This document shows, in pieces, positions 42,266 through 51,636 of a stretch of DNA of 53,199 bases (its first letter is position 1; every line of letters begins with the position of its first letter). A program made the position numbers and the translations under genes. This stretch comes from Emcibacteraceae bacterium (GTDB lineage: Bacteria > Pseudomonadota > Alphaproteobacteria > Sphingomonadales > Emcibacteraceae). Under the pieces are notes generated by a model. The model worked only from the letters and a program-made list of their open reading frames with translations, searched no databases and was not told where the DNA came from. The stretch covers positions 1-53,199 of the forward strand of contig JAJFIR010000052.1 in the NCBI GenBank assembly GCA_021774795.1, in the 5' to 3' direction.

Positions 42266-43630
42266 ATGAATATGAATGTAGAACTCGATATTAAATCTTA
42301 TATCCATCCGCAATCGGATTTAACGGCGCAGGAAAAATCAGGCCCGATGATTATGACGCACGGTGAAGGGGTCTATGTATTTGATGATAAGGGTTATAAG
42401 TATCTGGATAGTGTAGCGGGTCTTTGGTGTGTGACATTGGGTTATGATAATCAAGCCTTAAAAGACGCGGCCACAAATCAAATGAACCAGCTTCCCTATT
42501 TTCAGACATTTGCTAATAAATCCAATAACCCCACTATTGAATTAGCGGCTAAACTTCTTGAAGTGGCGCCCGGTCCGATGTCAAAAGTGATCTTTCAAAA
42601 TTCTGGATCAGAAGCAATTGATACGGCGATCAAGTTGGTCTGGTATTATCAAAATGCCCGCGGTAAAACGGCGAAAAAGAAAATCATCGGGCGTCATGGC
42701 TCATATCACGGTACGACTGTCGCAGCGGCCAGCTTAACCGGACTTCCGACGATGCATAGCCAGTTCGATCTACCAATAGAAGGTATAATTCACACAGATA
42801 ATCCTAACTATTATCGATTTGCAAATGTCGGCGAAACTGAAGCGGATTTTTCAAGCCGCTGTATAGAGAATTTGGAAAATCAGATATTGAACGAAGGTCC
42901 GCAAACCATTGCTGCGTTTTTTGCGGAACCCGTAATGGGGACAGGCGGTGTAATTGTGCCGCCGAAAACCTATTTTGAAAAATTGCAATCTGTACTTAAA
43001 AAGTACGATATCTTGCTTGTGGTTGATGAAGTAATTTGCGGATTTGGCCGAACTGGAAATTATTGGGGCAGTCAGACATATAATATCAAGCCCGATATGA
43101 TTACATGTGCGAAGGGTTTGTCATCTGCTTATTTGCCTATTTCGGCGTTGCTCGTATCCGATGATATATATCAGGCAATGAAAGAAGGCAGTGATAAAGT
43201 TGGCATATTTGGACACGGATACACTTACAGCGGGCACCCCGCTTGCGCCGCGGTTGCGCTTGAGACGCTTAAACAATATGAGAAACTAAACACCCTTGAT
43301 AATATTAAGGCGGTTGCGCCAGGATTTCAAAATGGTCTGAGACAATATCTGAACCATCCTCTCGTTGGCGATGTACGTGGTGTGGGGCTGATGGGATCAA
43401 TAGAGCTGGTGAAAGACAAAAAAACGAAGGAAGGGTTTGATCCTTCGTTAATGATTGGCCGTAAAGTAGAAGAATTTGCCTTAAGATATGGGTTAATTTT
43501 AAGGGCACTGGGCAATATTCTTGTATTCGCGCCGCCCTTTATTATCAAAGATCATGAAATAGATAAAATAATCGAAATTATCGGACTTGCGCTTGACGAA
43601 ACTTTGGCTTGGCACGATAACCTCGCTTAA
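42266..43630 (+). CDS. Class III (omega) aminotransferase
   Basis: A 454-residue PLP enzyme with FQNSGSEAIDTAIKLVWYY, RHGSYHGTTVAAASLTG, FFAEPVMGTGGVIVPP, LLVVDEVICGFGRTG and the Schiff-base lysine K283 in CAKGLSSAYLPI. Such omega-transaminases take terminal amines to aldehydes using pyruvate or 2-oxoglutarate. It follows the aldehyde dehydrogenase by 20 bases. Its end overlaps the convergent IclR gene by four bases. The ribosome binding site is weak. Confidence 0.92.
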   Translation: MNMNVELDIKSYIHPQSDLTAQEKSGPMIMTHGEGVYVFDDKGYKYLDSVAGLWCVTLGYDNQALKDAATNQMNQLPYFQTFANKSNNPTIELAAKLLEVAPGPMSKVIFQNSGSEAIDTAIKLVWYYQNARGKTAKKKIIGRHGSYHGTTVAAASLTGLPTMHSQFDLPIEGIIHTDNPNYYRFANVGETEADFSSRCIENLENQILNEGPQTIAAFFAEPVMGTGGVIVPPKTYFEKLQSVLKKYDILLVVDEVICGFGRTGNYWGSQTYNIKPDMITCAKGLSSAYLPISALLVSDDIYQAMKEGSDKVGIFGHGYTYSGHPACAAVALETLKQYEKLNTLDNIKAVAPGFQNGLRQYLNHPLVGDVRGVGLMGSIELVKDKKTKEGFDPSLMIGRKVEEFALRYGLILRALGNILVFAPPFIIKDHEIDKIIEIIGLALDETLAWHDNLA

Positions 43631-44430
43631 GAAGTTTCACTTTTATACCCAAGGCGGTTTGATATTTTTAACGCCGCATTTTTTACGGCATTTATTTGTT
43701 CTATTGTCGGTTTTGTCGCAAGTTCATGAATGGAAGATAAAATACTGACAATTCCAATTAATTGACTTTGATGGTCCAAAATTGGCGCGGCGAGTGCGTT
43801 AATGCCGAGCGTGATTTCTTCCGGTGCAACTGCCCATCCCTGAGATTTTATTAACTTAATTTCTTTTTCGAGTGTTTTGCTGTCTATAATAGTTTTCGAT
43901 GTAAATTTTTTAAGGGACTTTTTTGAGATAATTTTCAGCCAATCTTTTGGCCCAAAAGCGAGCGCTATTTTCCCTTGCGCCGTCGCATGCAGGGGGAAGG
44001 TTGACCCTGGTCTGGTACTAATGTCAATTTGTGAATCGCCACGGACGATATCCAATACACAAATATTCTGCTCGTTCACTGTTGAAAGAGTGATCGCCGT
44101 TCCAACGGATGCTTTAAGTTCTTGCATCGCCGGGCGGGCGACACTAATTAAGTCCATTTTCCGCTCTATATCTTTTCCTAACCAAAGAAACTTCATGCTC
44201 AGGCTATATTTATCGGTACTCGGGTCTTGGTCAATATATCCGATACCGGACAGAGTACGCAGATGTCTATACACCCGTGGTCTTTCCAGATTTAAGGCAT
44301 TAGCGATCTCAGTAACGCCAAGCGGACTGTCACATTTAGCCAAAAATTCGATAATTGTAAAAGTCAGAACGACTGACTTTATCTCTTCCGGTGTTTCTTT
44401 GTTTCTCGGTCGTCCAGCCGGCAAATTCAC
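43627..44430 (-). CDS. IclR-family transcriptional regulator
   Basis: A 267-residue protein with an N-terminal winged helix (GVTEIANALNLERPRVYRHL, residues about 38-57) and the C-terminal IclR effector domain (LHATAQGKIALAF, GWAVAPEEITLGINALAAPI). It is probably the local regulator of the amine-catabolic operon. The frame opens at GTG 44430, but AGGAG is only two bases before it; a TTG at 44424 has better spacing and may be the true start. Ligand is unknown. Confidence 0.9.
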   Translation of the reverse strand: MNLPAGRPRNKETPEEIKSVVLTFTIIEFLAKCDSPLGVTEIANALNLERPRVYRHLRTLSGIGYIDQDPSTDKYSLSMKFLWLGKDIERKMDLISVARPAMQELKASVGTAITLSTVNEQNICVLDIVRGDSQIDISTRPGSTFPLHATAQGKIALAFGPKDWLKIISKKSLKKFTSKTIIDSKTLEKEIKLIKSQGWAVAPEEITLGINALAAPILDHQSQLIGIVSILSSIHELATKPTIEQINAVKNAALKISNRLGYKSETS

Positions 44431-44747
44431 TCTCCTATGAGCCTAAAACATTTTATTGAAGCCAGAAATTAACTTATATTACAATTCTTTGCTACAAGAA
44501 TTGTTCGAAAATAAAAATAGCTTGCAAATATATCAATGGATAACCTGGATTAAATCAAATATCGTTCCTTATAAATTTATTTAATCGCTTTGAGTGAGGT
44601 TCCCAGTAGCCAGATTGAAATTCCTAAAAGTGATATCGTAATGTTCGCTGTGATAATCAGTAACTCTATCGCAGCATGAGTGGCAGGGCAGGAAACTAAC
44701 ATAGTTGAGGCACTTACGCGAGGGTATGTACCCTCGCGTTTGCGAAA
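44431..44747. other. Intergenic region with a 22-bp palindrome and competing hairpins
   Basis: No gene is supported here. A perfect palindrome CGCGAGGGTA-TG-TACCCTCGCG occupies 44717-44738, just downstream of the MAPEG gene on the minus strand. A third copy of the arm, CGAGGG, at 44752-44757 could pair with the middle CCCTCG instead, giving mutually exclusive hairpins. It may terminate the MAPEG transcript, though no clear U tract follows. Confidence 0.5.
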
Positions 44748-45164
44748 TCAGACGAGGGAAGTGAAGCCAATCATTAAAATTGATGCCCATGATACCAAGT
44801 ATACAGGCGTTCTCAGGTACGGAGTGCCAGCAATATAAACAATAGCGTGAATAACGCGTGCGAAGAAAAATACCTGCGCCCATATTGCAACTATTTTGGT
44901 GGCTACAGTATCATCGCCGATTAATAAACTTGCGGCAACGATAACAGCTATAAATGCCGGCATGGTTTCCACCATGTTTAAATGAGCCCGTTGAGCCCGT
45001 GCGGCCCACAGAGGTTGCTCCGGTTGTGTGAGCGGAAATCCCTTTGTGTAATTGTTTAGAAACGTGGGCAATCCCCATGAAAATAAACGAGCTAATATAT
45101 ACGGCGTCCAAAGTAAAATCGTTAATACACCGCTAAGTCCTAAATAGTAAAATGTCGTTTCCAT
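44748..45164 (-). CDS. MAPEG-family membrane protein
   Basis: A 138-residue integral membrane protein with four hydrophobic segments. The family hallmark is seen as WAARAQRAHLNMVETMPAFIA around residues 53-73, where the arginine/asparagine/glutamate residues bind glutathione in characterised MAPEG enzymes. Bacterial members are glutathione transferase-like or of unknown role. It is divergent from an AraC-type regulator, with a 164-base region between them that contains an imperfect GTTAAT/ATTAAC repeat (45198-45226). Confidence 0.88.
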   Translation of the reverse strand: METTFYYLGLSGVLTILLWTPYILARLFSWGLPTFLNNYTKGFPLTQPEQPLWAARAQRAHLNMVETMPAFIAVIVAASLLIGDDTVATKIVAIWAQVFFFARVIHAIVYIAGTPYLRTPVYLVSWASILMIGFTSLV

Positions 45165-45328
45165 ATCTTTTCCTTTCTATAATAATATTTCAACGATGTT
45201 AATTTATCGATTAATCTGATATTAACAATGTGCATTAATCCGTTAAATATGATTATTCGTATTGCCATGTTGATTTATGGAGTATTTTGTGTATTTTGTT
45301 TATATCAATGTTATAGCAGGATCAAATA

Positions 45329-46264
45329 ATGGATGTTTTAAGCGATATATTGGATACTTTGAAATTCAAGGGATCATTTTACTTTTCAACCGATTTAACG
45401 GCTCCCTGGGGTATTGAGGTGCCAAATTATAAAAATGTCGCGCGATTCCACCTGGCGGTTGGCGGAGACTTTTGGGTGCGAGTTGAAAATGTGGATGAAC
45501 ATATTCGATTATCATCAGGTGATATGATAATTATTCCGCATGGTGCTTCGCATTCTATATCTGATAAACCGGATAGTGCTATCGAGCAACTTGATGAAGT
45601 GCTTTATAAAAGTGGCTACAACGGCGAAGGGCATCTCGTATATGGTGGTGAAAATAGAGAAGGCTGTACGAAACTGGTCTGTGGTCATTTTGACTTTGAC
45701 GAAATATTCACTCACCCACTTATATCTGATTTGCCGGAATATATTTTAATTACTGGCAAGCAGGCACTGGATTTTTCATGGTTTGATGACGCTATGAAAT
45801 TTATGTCATACGAATCTCAAAAAACAAACATGGGCGGTGAAGCAATTGTAAAACGGCTTTCTGAAATTTTATTCATACATTCTGTCCGTGTCTGGAACGA
45901 TCAGATAAGCAACAAAAAAGGAATTATACGTGCTATCGCCGACAAAAAAATTGGAAGAAGTTTGAGGGCGTTTCATTCAAATCCGCAAAACCCCTGGACG
46001 TTAGAAAGCCTGGCTCATGAGGCGGGAGTATCAAGATCCATTTTTGCAAATCAGTTTAAAGACTTAATGGAGATGACCCCGCTGCGTTATATTACCTTTT
46101 GGCGGATGCAGAAAGCGTGTCAACATTTGATAGAAAGCGATATGTCAACTGATTTGATCGCTGAACAAGTCGGCTATCAGTCACTTGCGGCGTTTAGTAA
46201 AGTGTTTAAAAAGAATATTGGTGTCGGGCCGGGGGGCTTCAGGCGCGAAAATGCAAATTTGTAG
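45329..46264 (+). CDS. AraC-family regulator with cupin-type sensor domain
   Basis: A 311-residue protein. The first 180 residues are an AraC-binding/cupin_6-type sensor (VARFHLAVGGDFWVRVEN, SSGDMIIIPHGASHSI). The last hundred carry two helix-turn-helix motifs (TLESLAHEAGVSRSIFANQF and TDLIAEQVGYQSLAAFSKVF). Regulators of this type often control the neighbouring divergent gene, here the MAPEG protein. An AGGA site precedes the start. Confidence 0.9.
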   Translation: MDVLSDILDTLKFKGSFYFSTDLTAPWGIEVPNYKNVARFHLAVGGDFWVRVENVDEHIRLSSGDMIIIPHGASHSISDKPDSAIEQLDEVLYKSGYNGEGHLVYGGENREGCTKLVCGHFDFDEIFTHPLISDLPEYILITGKQALDFSWFDDAMKFMSYESQKTNMGGEAIVKRLSEILFIHSVRVWNDQISNKKGIIRAIADKKIGRSLRAFHSNPQNPWTLESLAHEAGVSRSIFANQFKDLMEMTPLRYITFWRMQKACQHLIESDMSTDLIAEQVGYQSLAAFSKVFKKNIGVGPGGFRRENANL

Positions 46265-46314
46265 CGGTGGATTATTTTGGGCTCCGATGGCCAAATTTCA
46301 AAGCCGAGATCGGA

Positions 46315-46686
46315 TTAAGATTTTTGGGACTTCAGGATTAGCTTTGCTTTCATATTTGGATGAAACCGGCAATAATAGTTTAGTGAAAACTCTTCGGTTA
46401 CGGTAATTGTTTTTGAAATTCCTCTGTTCAGCTTCCCCGTATCCCATGACTTATCATTCGCAGTGGCCGTATGTGGCGCGATGTCATGATTGGTCCAAGT
46501 TATAGTATCGCCGATACTGATCTCAACTTTGGAAGGTGAAAACTTTAAATTTTTGATGCCAATTTGATGGTTCCTAGCGAAACCTAGATCGGATTTGGCG
46601 ACGGACTTCGCTATTTTCATCGAATTCGTGACAACAAATGTTGCCACGAATCCTTTTATCAATTTACGTCTACTCACACGGAACAT
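46315..46686 (-). CDS. Tat-exported cupredoxin (pseudoazurin/amicyanin-like)
   Basis: A 123-residue protein with a twin-arginine-type leader (SRRKLIKGFVATFVVTNS). The mature part has the blue-copper ligand set: H72 in IAPHTA, C106 in YYCRFHP, H109 and M112. It should carry single electrons in the periplasm or store copper. Its ATG overlaps the stop of the DUF4142 gene by one base, so the two are coupled. The N-terminal ligand environment NHDIAPHT is typical of amicyanin-like proteins. Confidence 0.87.
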   Translation of the reverse strand: MFRVSRRKLIKGFVATFVVTNSMKIAKSVAKSDLGFARNHQIGIKNLKFSPSKVEISIGDTITWTNHDIAPHTATANDKSWDTGKLNRGISKTITVTEEFSLNYYCRFHPNMKAKLILKSQKS

Positions 46687-47213
46687 TATTTCACCTTACG
46701 AACCATCATTTCTGCATGGCCTTCATGGACTTTGAAAATCTCCAGTCCGGCCTTAAATAATTCCTTGACCTCGTTATTCTCAATGTTTGGGATAAATGAG
46801 TTCTCGACCAGATCATTAACGGCCTTATGATAAGCAAGTTCGTTTTCTGCATAAAACTTGTCAAAGTTTTTGCCTCGTAGTTTACTCATTTCATCGATTA
46901 ATTTTGATGCGTTTTTTTGGAGGTCCTGACTTAAAAAATTATCTTGTGGTTGAGCATTTAGTTTTGCCAACAAGGACAGCGCTTGTTCGTTAACTGCCGT
47001 ATGATCACGGATCATTGTATTGGCAAATTCATGTATTTCCGGGTTTTGCGAAATAGCAAGAGCGAGATGGGCATAGCGAATATCGATGTTATCCGCAATA
47101 TAAGCAACGTGGGCGATTTGCAAATCGTTTAATTCTGCGGGCATTTGTGCATTTGCGATATTGTTTGACAGAAGCACTGTGGCTACAGCGATAAGCGTGG
47201 TTTTAATTTTCAT
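46686..47213 (-). CDS. DUF4142 domain-containing exported protein
   Basis: A 175-residue protein with a signal peptide (MKIKTTLIAVATVLLSNNIANA). The mature part is a helical bundle of the DUF4142 (ferritin-like) type: AHVAYIADNIDIRYAHLALA, HEFANTMIRDHTAVNEQAL and a late HEGHAEMMVRK. The repeated His/Glu/Asp pairs in these helices may bind metal. Coupling to the cupredoxin gene suggests a joint periplasmic redox or metal role; this is inference. Confidence 0.87.
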   Translation of the reverse strand: MKIKTTLIAVATVLLSNNIANAQMPAELNDLQIAHVAYIADNIDIRYAHLALAISQNPEIHEFANTMIRDHTAVNEQALSLLAKLNAQPQDNFLSQDLQKNASKLIDEMSKLRGKNFDKFYAENELAYHKAVNDLVENSFIPNIENNEVKELFKAGLEIFKVHEGHAEMMVRKVK

Positions 47214-47500
47214 TTTTTTTCCTCATAAAATATTTCGCGTATAAACATTCTTACGCGATGGTCACACCAAACAACATATTTTGGTATATTTATATGTCTA
47301 TTAGTGTGGAATTTTTGTTTATTGATATTAAACTGGAGAAAATTTAACCAGATCAAATGTACATGCATTCAGAAACAGATTATTTTCCTTTTGCTTTTAT
47401 AAATAATATGATTGTAGCAATATCAATGCTGGAATAATTCGTCTATAGTTATTGAAAATAACCGCGAGAAATACCGAATTAACTAAATTAGGGGGCTTAT

Positions 47501-49918
47501 ATGCCAGTAATTTATCTAATCATTTCACTCTCTCTTCTTTTGGGCGCATTTTATCTGCGACAATCAAAATTGATATTTGTTTTTGCCAGCTTTTTTATTT
47601 GGTCGTTACTGGATGTTATGGGGACAAGCGGTGATGTTGCGTTCTATATTGCTTTATTGATTTCAGGTTTTGGGCTTGTATTGCAATTTAATCCAACCCT
47701 GCGAAAATCGATGATAACAGACCGGTTGTTTGACATAGCGGCTAAAGTCTTACCAAAAATGAGTGAAACGGAAAAAACAGCTCTTGATGCCGGAACCGTC
47801 TGGTTTGACGGTGATATTTTTTCCGGAAACCCTGACTGGGATAAACTTAATCGCTCGTCTGCTTTTGCGCTAACAAATGATGAACAAGCTTTCGTTGACG
47901 GTCCGGTAGAAAAGTTATGTGAAATGCTGGACGACTGGCAAATTCAGCAGGATAGAGACCTGCCGGTCGAGGTCTGGTCTTTTATGAAAGATGAGAAGTT
48001 TTTCGGCCTTGTTATTCCAAAAGAATATGGAGGACTGGATTTTTCTGCTTCCGGGCATTCGGCTGTGGTAACTAAGATTGCAACGCGCAGTATCGCAGCG
48101 GCGGTAACGGTCATGGTGCCTAATTCTCTGGGGCCAGGGGAGTTACTTCTGCATTACGGTACGGACGTGCAAAAAAAGAAATATTTACCGAAATTGGCTA
48201 AGGGGACGGACATACCCTGTTTTGCTTTAACCGGCCCGGAAGCGGGTAGTGACGCGGGTGCAATGCAGAGTTTTGGCACTGTGGTAAAGAGAAAAGTAAA
48301 GGGCAAAAATGTGCTTGGAATTTCTCTGGATTTCAATAAGCGCTATATCACGCTCGCCCCTGTTGCAACACTTATCGGGCTTGCTTTCAAACTGAGAGAC
48401 CCGGACCACCTGCTGGGCACGGAAGAAGATAGGGGGATAACCTGCGCTTTGCTACCTCGCAATATTGAGGGGCTTACAATCGGTAAACGGCACGATCCGA
48501 TGGGGGTGCCATTTGCGAACGGCCCAATTCAGGGAAAGGACGTTTTTATTCCAGTATCATCAATTATCGGCGCGGAAAGTGGTATCGGAAATGGCTGGCG
48601 TATGTTGGTTGAATCGCTTGCTGCGGGGCGGTCCATTTCGCTTCCTTCCATGTCAGTTGGTGCCGCGCAGTTATCGACTCGTGTATGCGGCGCATACGCC
48701 ACGATTAGAGAACAGTTTGATACGCCCATTGGTCGCTTTGAGGGGGTTGAGGAGTTACTAGCGCGTATTGCAGGTTACACCTATATGATGGATGCTACGC
48801 GTCAGATGACCTGCGCAGCAATTGACGGTGGGGAAAAACCGTCGGTGCTATCCGGAACCGTCAAAGCATATCTGACGGAAGGCATGCGCCAAACCCTTAA
48901 TGATGCTATGGATTTAAGGGCGGGCGCCGCAATTATCAGGGGCCCTCAAAATATACTTGCCAGAGCCTATTCTGCGATACCCATTGGCATAACTGTCGAA
49001 GGGTCAAACGTTTTGACGAGATCGATGATCATATACGGTCAGGGTGCAATCAGAAGTCATCCTTATCTTTTGAAAGAAATGACCGCCTTGCAGTCAGATG
49101 ACAAAGATGGTTTCGATAAATATTTCTGGAAACATATTTTTCATGTTTTTAGCAATTTAGCCAGAAGCCTGTTGCTCGGTTTAACAATAAGAACCGAGGT
49201 TTTAAAAATCAAAAACCCTACTGTTGTAACGCTCGCCCAATCCAAATTGAATTATTTATGTTCTGTTTTTGCCTTTGTCTCTGATATTGCGCTCGCTACT
49301 TACGGTGGATCGCTAAAACGCAAGGAAACAGTGAGCGGCAGATTTGCTGATGCATTTTCATGGATTTACTTGGCTTCTGCATCACTTAAAAGGCATCATG
49401 ACGCAAACGAGCCAGATATAGAACCAATACTTGATTGGTGTGTTCAAACGGCATGTCATAACGCCCACGAAGCATTGCTGGATAATATCAACAATTTACC
49501 TAATCCAATTATACGCTTTATAATCAAAATGCTCGCGTCGCCTTTGGGTCTTCGTTTTCGTATGCCGCACGATCGGTTAATGAGCGCTGTAGCAAGCAGT
49601 ATTTTGGATGGAGATAAGCGCCGCGAGATGTTATCGAAAGATGTTTATATACCGGGTAAGGATGATCCTGCGTTGGGACGACTTGAACATGCCCTGGCTA
49701 TGGCTGGCGTAGTTCTTCCCATTAGAAAGCGGCTAAGAGTTGCGCGCCGCGAAGGAAAAATCACCGCTCGCTACGGTGCGGAAATGGTTCGCGAAGGGCT
49801 TGAAGCAGATATCATAACGCCAGAGGAGGCCGCCGAAATCAGAAAGTATGATAAACTGCTTTCAGACGTGGTTGATGTTGATGACTTTGCGCCTAAAATA
49901 TACAAGACACTAAAGTAA
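47501..49918 (+). CDS. fadE: Acyl-CoA dehydrogenase FadE
   Basis: An 805-residue protein co-linear with E. coli FadE: two N-terminal membrane segments, the linker MSETEKTALDAGTVWFDGDIF, the acyl-CoA dehydrogenase core with VPNSLGPGELLLHYGTD and CFALTGPEAGSDAGAM, the FAD region NGWRMLVESLAAGRSISLPS, and the C-terminal DUF1974 extension. It does the first step of fatty acid beta-oxidation at the membrane. The start has an AGGGGG site. A 287-base AT-rich gap without a recognisable gene precedes it. Confidence 0.94.
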   Translation: MPVIYLIISLSLLLGAFYLRQSKLIFVFASFFIWSLLDVMGTSGDVAFYIALLISGFGLVLQFNPTLRKSMITDRLFDIAAKVLPKMSETEKTALDAGTVWFDGDIFSGNPDWDKLNRSSAFALTNDEQAFVDGPVEKLCEMLDDWQIQQDRDLPVEVWSFMKDEKFFGLVIPKEYGGLDFSASGHSAVVTKIATRSIAAAVTVMVPNSLGPGELLLHYGTDVQKKKYLPKLAKGTDIPCFALTGPEAGSDAGAMQSFGTVVKRKVKGKNVLGISLDFNKRYITLAPVATLIGLAFKLRDPDHLLGTEEDRGITCALLPRNIEGLTIGKRHDPMGVPFANGPIQGKDVFIPVSSIIGAESGIGNGWRMLVESLAAGRSISLPSMSVGAAQLSTRVCGAYATIREQFDTPIGRFEGVEELLARIAGYTYMMDATRQMTCAAIDGGEKPSVLSGTVKAYLTEGMRQTLNDAMDLRAGAAIIRGPQNILARAYSAIPIGITVEGSNVLTRSMIIYGQGAIRSHPYLLKEMTALQSDDKDGFDKYFWKHIFHVFSNLARSLLLGLTIRTEVLKIKNPTVVTLAQSKLNYLCSVFAFVSDIALATYGGSLKRKETVSGRFADAFSWIYLASASLKRHHDANEPDIEPILDWCVQTACHNAHEALLDNINNLPNPIIRFIIKMLASPLGLRFRMPHDRLMSAVASSILDGDKRREMLSKDVYIPGKDDPALGRLEHALAMAGVVLPIRKRLRVARREGKITARYGAEMVREGLEADIITPEEAAEIRKYDKLLSDVVDVDDFAPKIYKTLK

Positions 49919-49936
49919 CATGTTTGGTAAAGTTTC

Positions 49937-51322
49937 TTATTTGCCGAGCATTTTTTCCGGTTTCACCCATTCATCAAATTGTTTTTCAGTCACCAAGCCG
50001 AGTGCCGTGGCCGCTTCTTTTAAGGTAAGATTTTCTTCGTAAGCTTTTTTAGCGATTTTTGCCGCATTGTCATATCCGATGTGCGGGTTTAAAGCGGTCA
50101 CCAACATAAGCGATTGTTCCATGAGCCGGGCTATTTTATCTTCATTTGGTTTAATACCAATCAGGCAATTATCGCAAAAGCTTTTTACAGCATCAGATAG
50201 CAACCTGATTGATTGAAGTAAATTATATATGATCACTGGCTTAAACGCATTTAGCTCAAAATGTCCGTTTGAGCCCGCAATGGTTATGGTGACGTGGTTT
50301 CCCATAACTTGGGCGCATACTTGTGTAAGTGCTTCGCATTGTGTCGGGTTAACCTTGCCCGGCATAATTGACGAACCAGGTTCATTGGCAGGTAGTGTTA
50401 ATTCCCCTAGCCCGCTGCGTGGACCGCTGCCAAGAAAACGAATATCGTTAGCTATTTTCATGATGCTGACGGCAATTACATTAAGTACTCCTGATGCTTC
50501 GACGAGTGCATCATGAGCGGCTATGGCTTCAAATTTATTTTCGGCACTGGTAAAATTAAGCCCCGTCATTTCATTTAACGCAGCTATAAAATGGGGCGAA
50601 AATTCAGGATCAGAATTTAAGCCGGTACCCACGGCTGTTCCGCCCTGTGCGAGTTCCATTAACCTTGGCAAGCATGACCGGACTCTTTCAATCGCGAGCT
50701 CAATCTGCCTTTTATATCCTGAAAATTCCTGACCTAATGTGATTGGCGTCGCGTCCTGCGTATGGGTTCTGCCAATTTTTATGATGTGGTCAAACTCGTT
50801 AACTTTTTTTGCTAATAAATTATGAAAATGCCCGAGAGACGGTAACAAGTTATGGTGAATTTGCTCCGCGGTGGCAATAGACATCGCAGTTGGGAAGCTG
50901 TCGTTTGAACTCTGGCCAAGATTAACATGGTCATTTGGGTGGACCGGTGTTTTACTACCCAGTTCACCGCCAAGAATTTCGATTGCGCGATTTGCGATTA
51001 CTTCATTAGCATTCATGTTGCTTTGTGTACCCGAGCCCGTTTGCCAAATGACCAGTGGAAATTGATCGGCTAGTGTTCCGTCGATCACTTCATTAGCGGC
51101 TTGAATAATGGCTTCGGTAATATGTTCTTCAATTAATTCCAGTTTGAGGTTAGCAATCACCGACGCTTTTTTCTGAACACCAAGCGCACGTACGAGAGGA
51201 CGCGGTAACCGTTCGTTGCCAATTCTGAAGTTTTCAAGGGACCTTTGTGTCTGGGCACCCCAATACGCATCCTGAGCAACTTTTATCGGTCCCATGGTGT
51301 CCTTTTCAGTGCGCGTTTTCAT
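49937..51322 (-). CDS. fumC: Class II fumarate hydratase FumC
   Basis: A 461-residue enzyme with [21 protein letters not shown] split over its start region, [31 protein letters not shown] and the signature [15 protein letters not shown]. It interconverts fumarate and malate in the TCA cycle and is the oxygen-stable, iron-free type. I chose the ATG at 51322, which gives the usual MKTRTEKD start; a TTG three codons upstream is possible. It converges with fadE. Confidence 0.96.
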   Translation of the reverse strand: MKTRTEKDTMGPIKVAQDAYWGAQTQRSLENFRIGNERLPRPLVRALGVQKKASVIANLKLELIEEHITEAIIQAANEVIDGTLADQFPLVIWQTGSGTQSNMNANEVIANRAIEILGGELGSKTPVHPNDHVNLGQSSNDSFPTAMSIATAEQIHHNLLPSLGHFHNLLAKKVNEFDHIIKIGRTHTQDATPITLGQEFSGYKRQIELAIERVRSCLPRLMELAQGGTAVGTGLNSDPEFSPHFIAALNEMTGLNFTSAENKFEAIAAHDALVEASGVLNVIAVSIMKIANDIRFLGSGPRSGLGELTLPANEPGSSIMPGKVNPTQCEALTQVCAQVMGNHVTITIAGSNGHFELNAFKPVIIYNLLQSIRLLSDAVKSFCDNCLIGIKPNEDKIARLMEQSLMLVTALNPHIGYDNAAKIAKKAYEENLTLKEAATALGLVTEKQFDEWVKPEKMLGK

Positions 51323-51636
51323 AATTTTCAATATCCCATTTTAGTTCGAAATTCATATTATTTGCATTAATATTATTATGGTATCTGCACGCATTGAAAT
51401 CAATGTAATTAGCTTTTCAGTATATTTCATGGTGTAAAGTAAAACATTAATAAACAAGTTCAGATAAAACCTTTTCGTCGACGCGTCTGAGGTAAATCTA
51501 GTAAGAATGAACAACTCGAAACAGACAAATTTCAATGACTGCTTGAGATCCCCGCCCGAGTCAGCCGTTCTCGACTAGCGTTTTGACCTGTCTATTCAGT
51601 AAAGGAAAGTTCTTAAAAATTCATTGGGAGAATACA
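51323..51636. other. Intergenic region between fumC and the small membrane protein
   Basis: AT-rich in its first half; the second half contains a GC-richer patch (about 51535-51580) with partial inverted repeats such as CGAG/CTCG. I see no coding frame or complete RNA gene. It should contain the fumC promoter and that of the plus-strand gene. Confidence 0.4.

Noticed and set aside
44581-44883. 100-residue minus-strand frame overlapping the MAPEG gene
   Set aside because: It overlaps a well-supported MAPEG gene in another frame and its residues show no family pattern.
45198-45226. GTTAAT/ATTAAC inverted repeat as an operator for the AraC regulator
   Set aside because: Short arms in very AT-rich DNA and no second copy; not enough to call a site.
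51535-51580. 3' end of a tRNA-like sequence (GAGATCCCCGCCCGAGT)
   Set aside because: The T-loop does not match the conserved pattern and no 5' half or cloverleaf can be formed.
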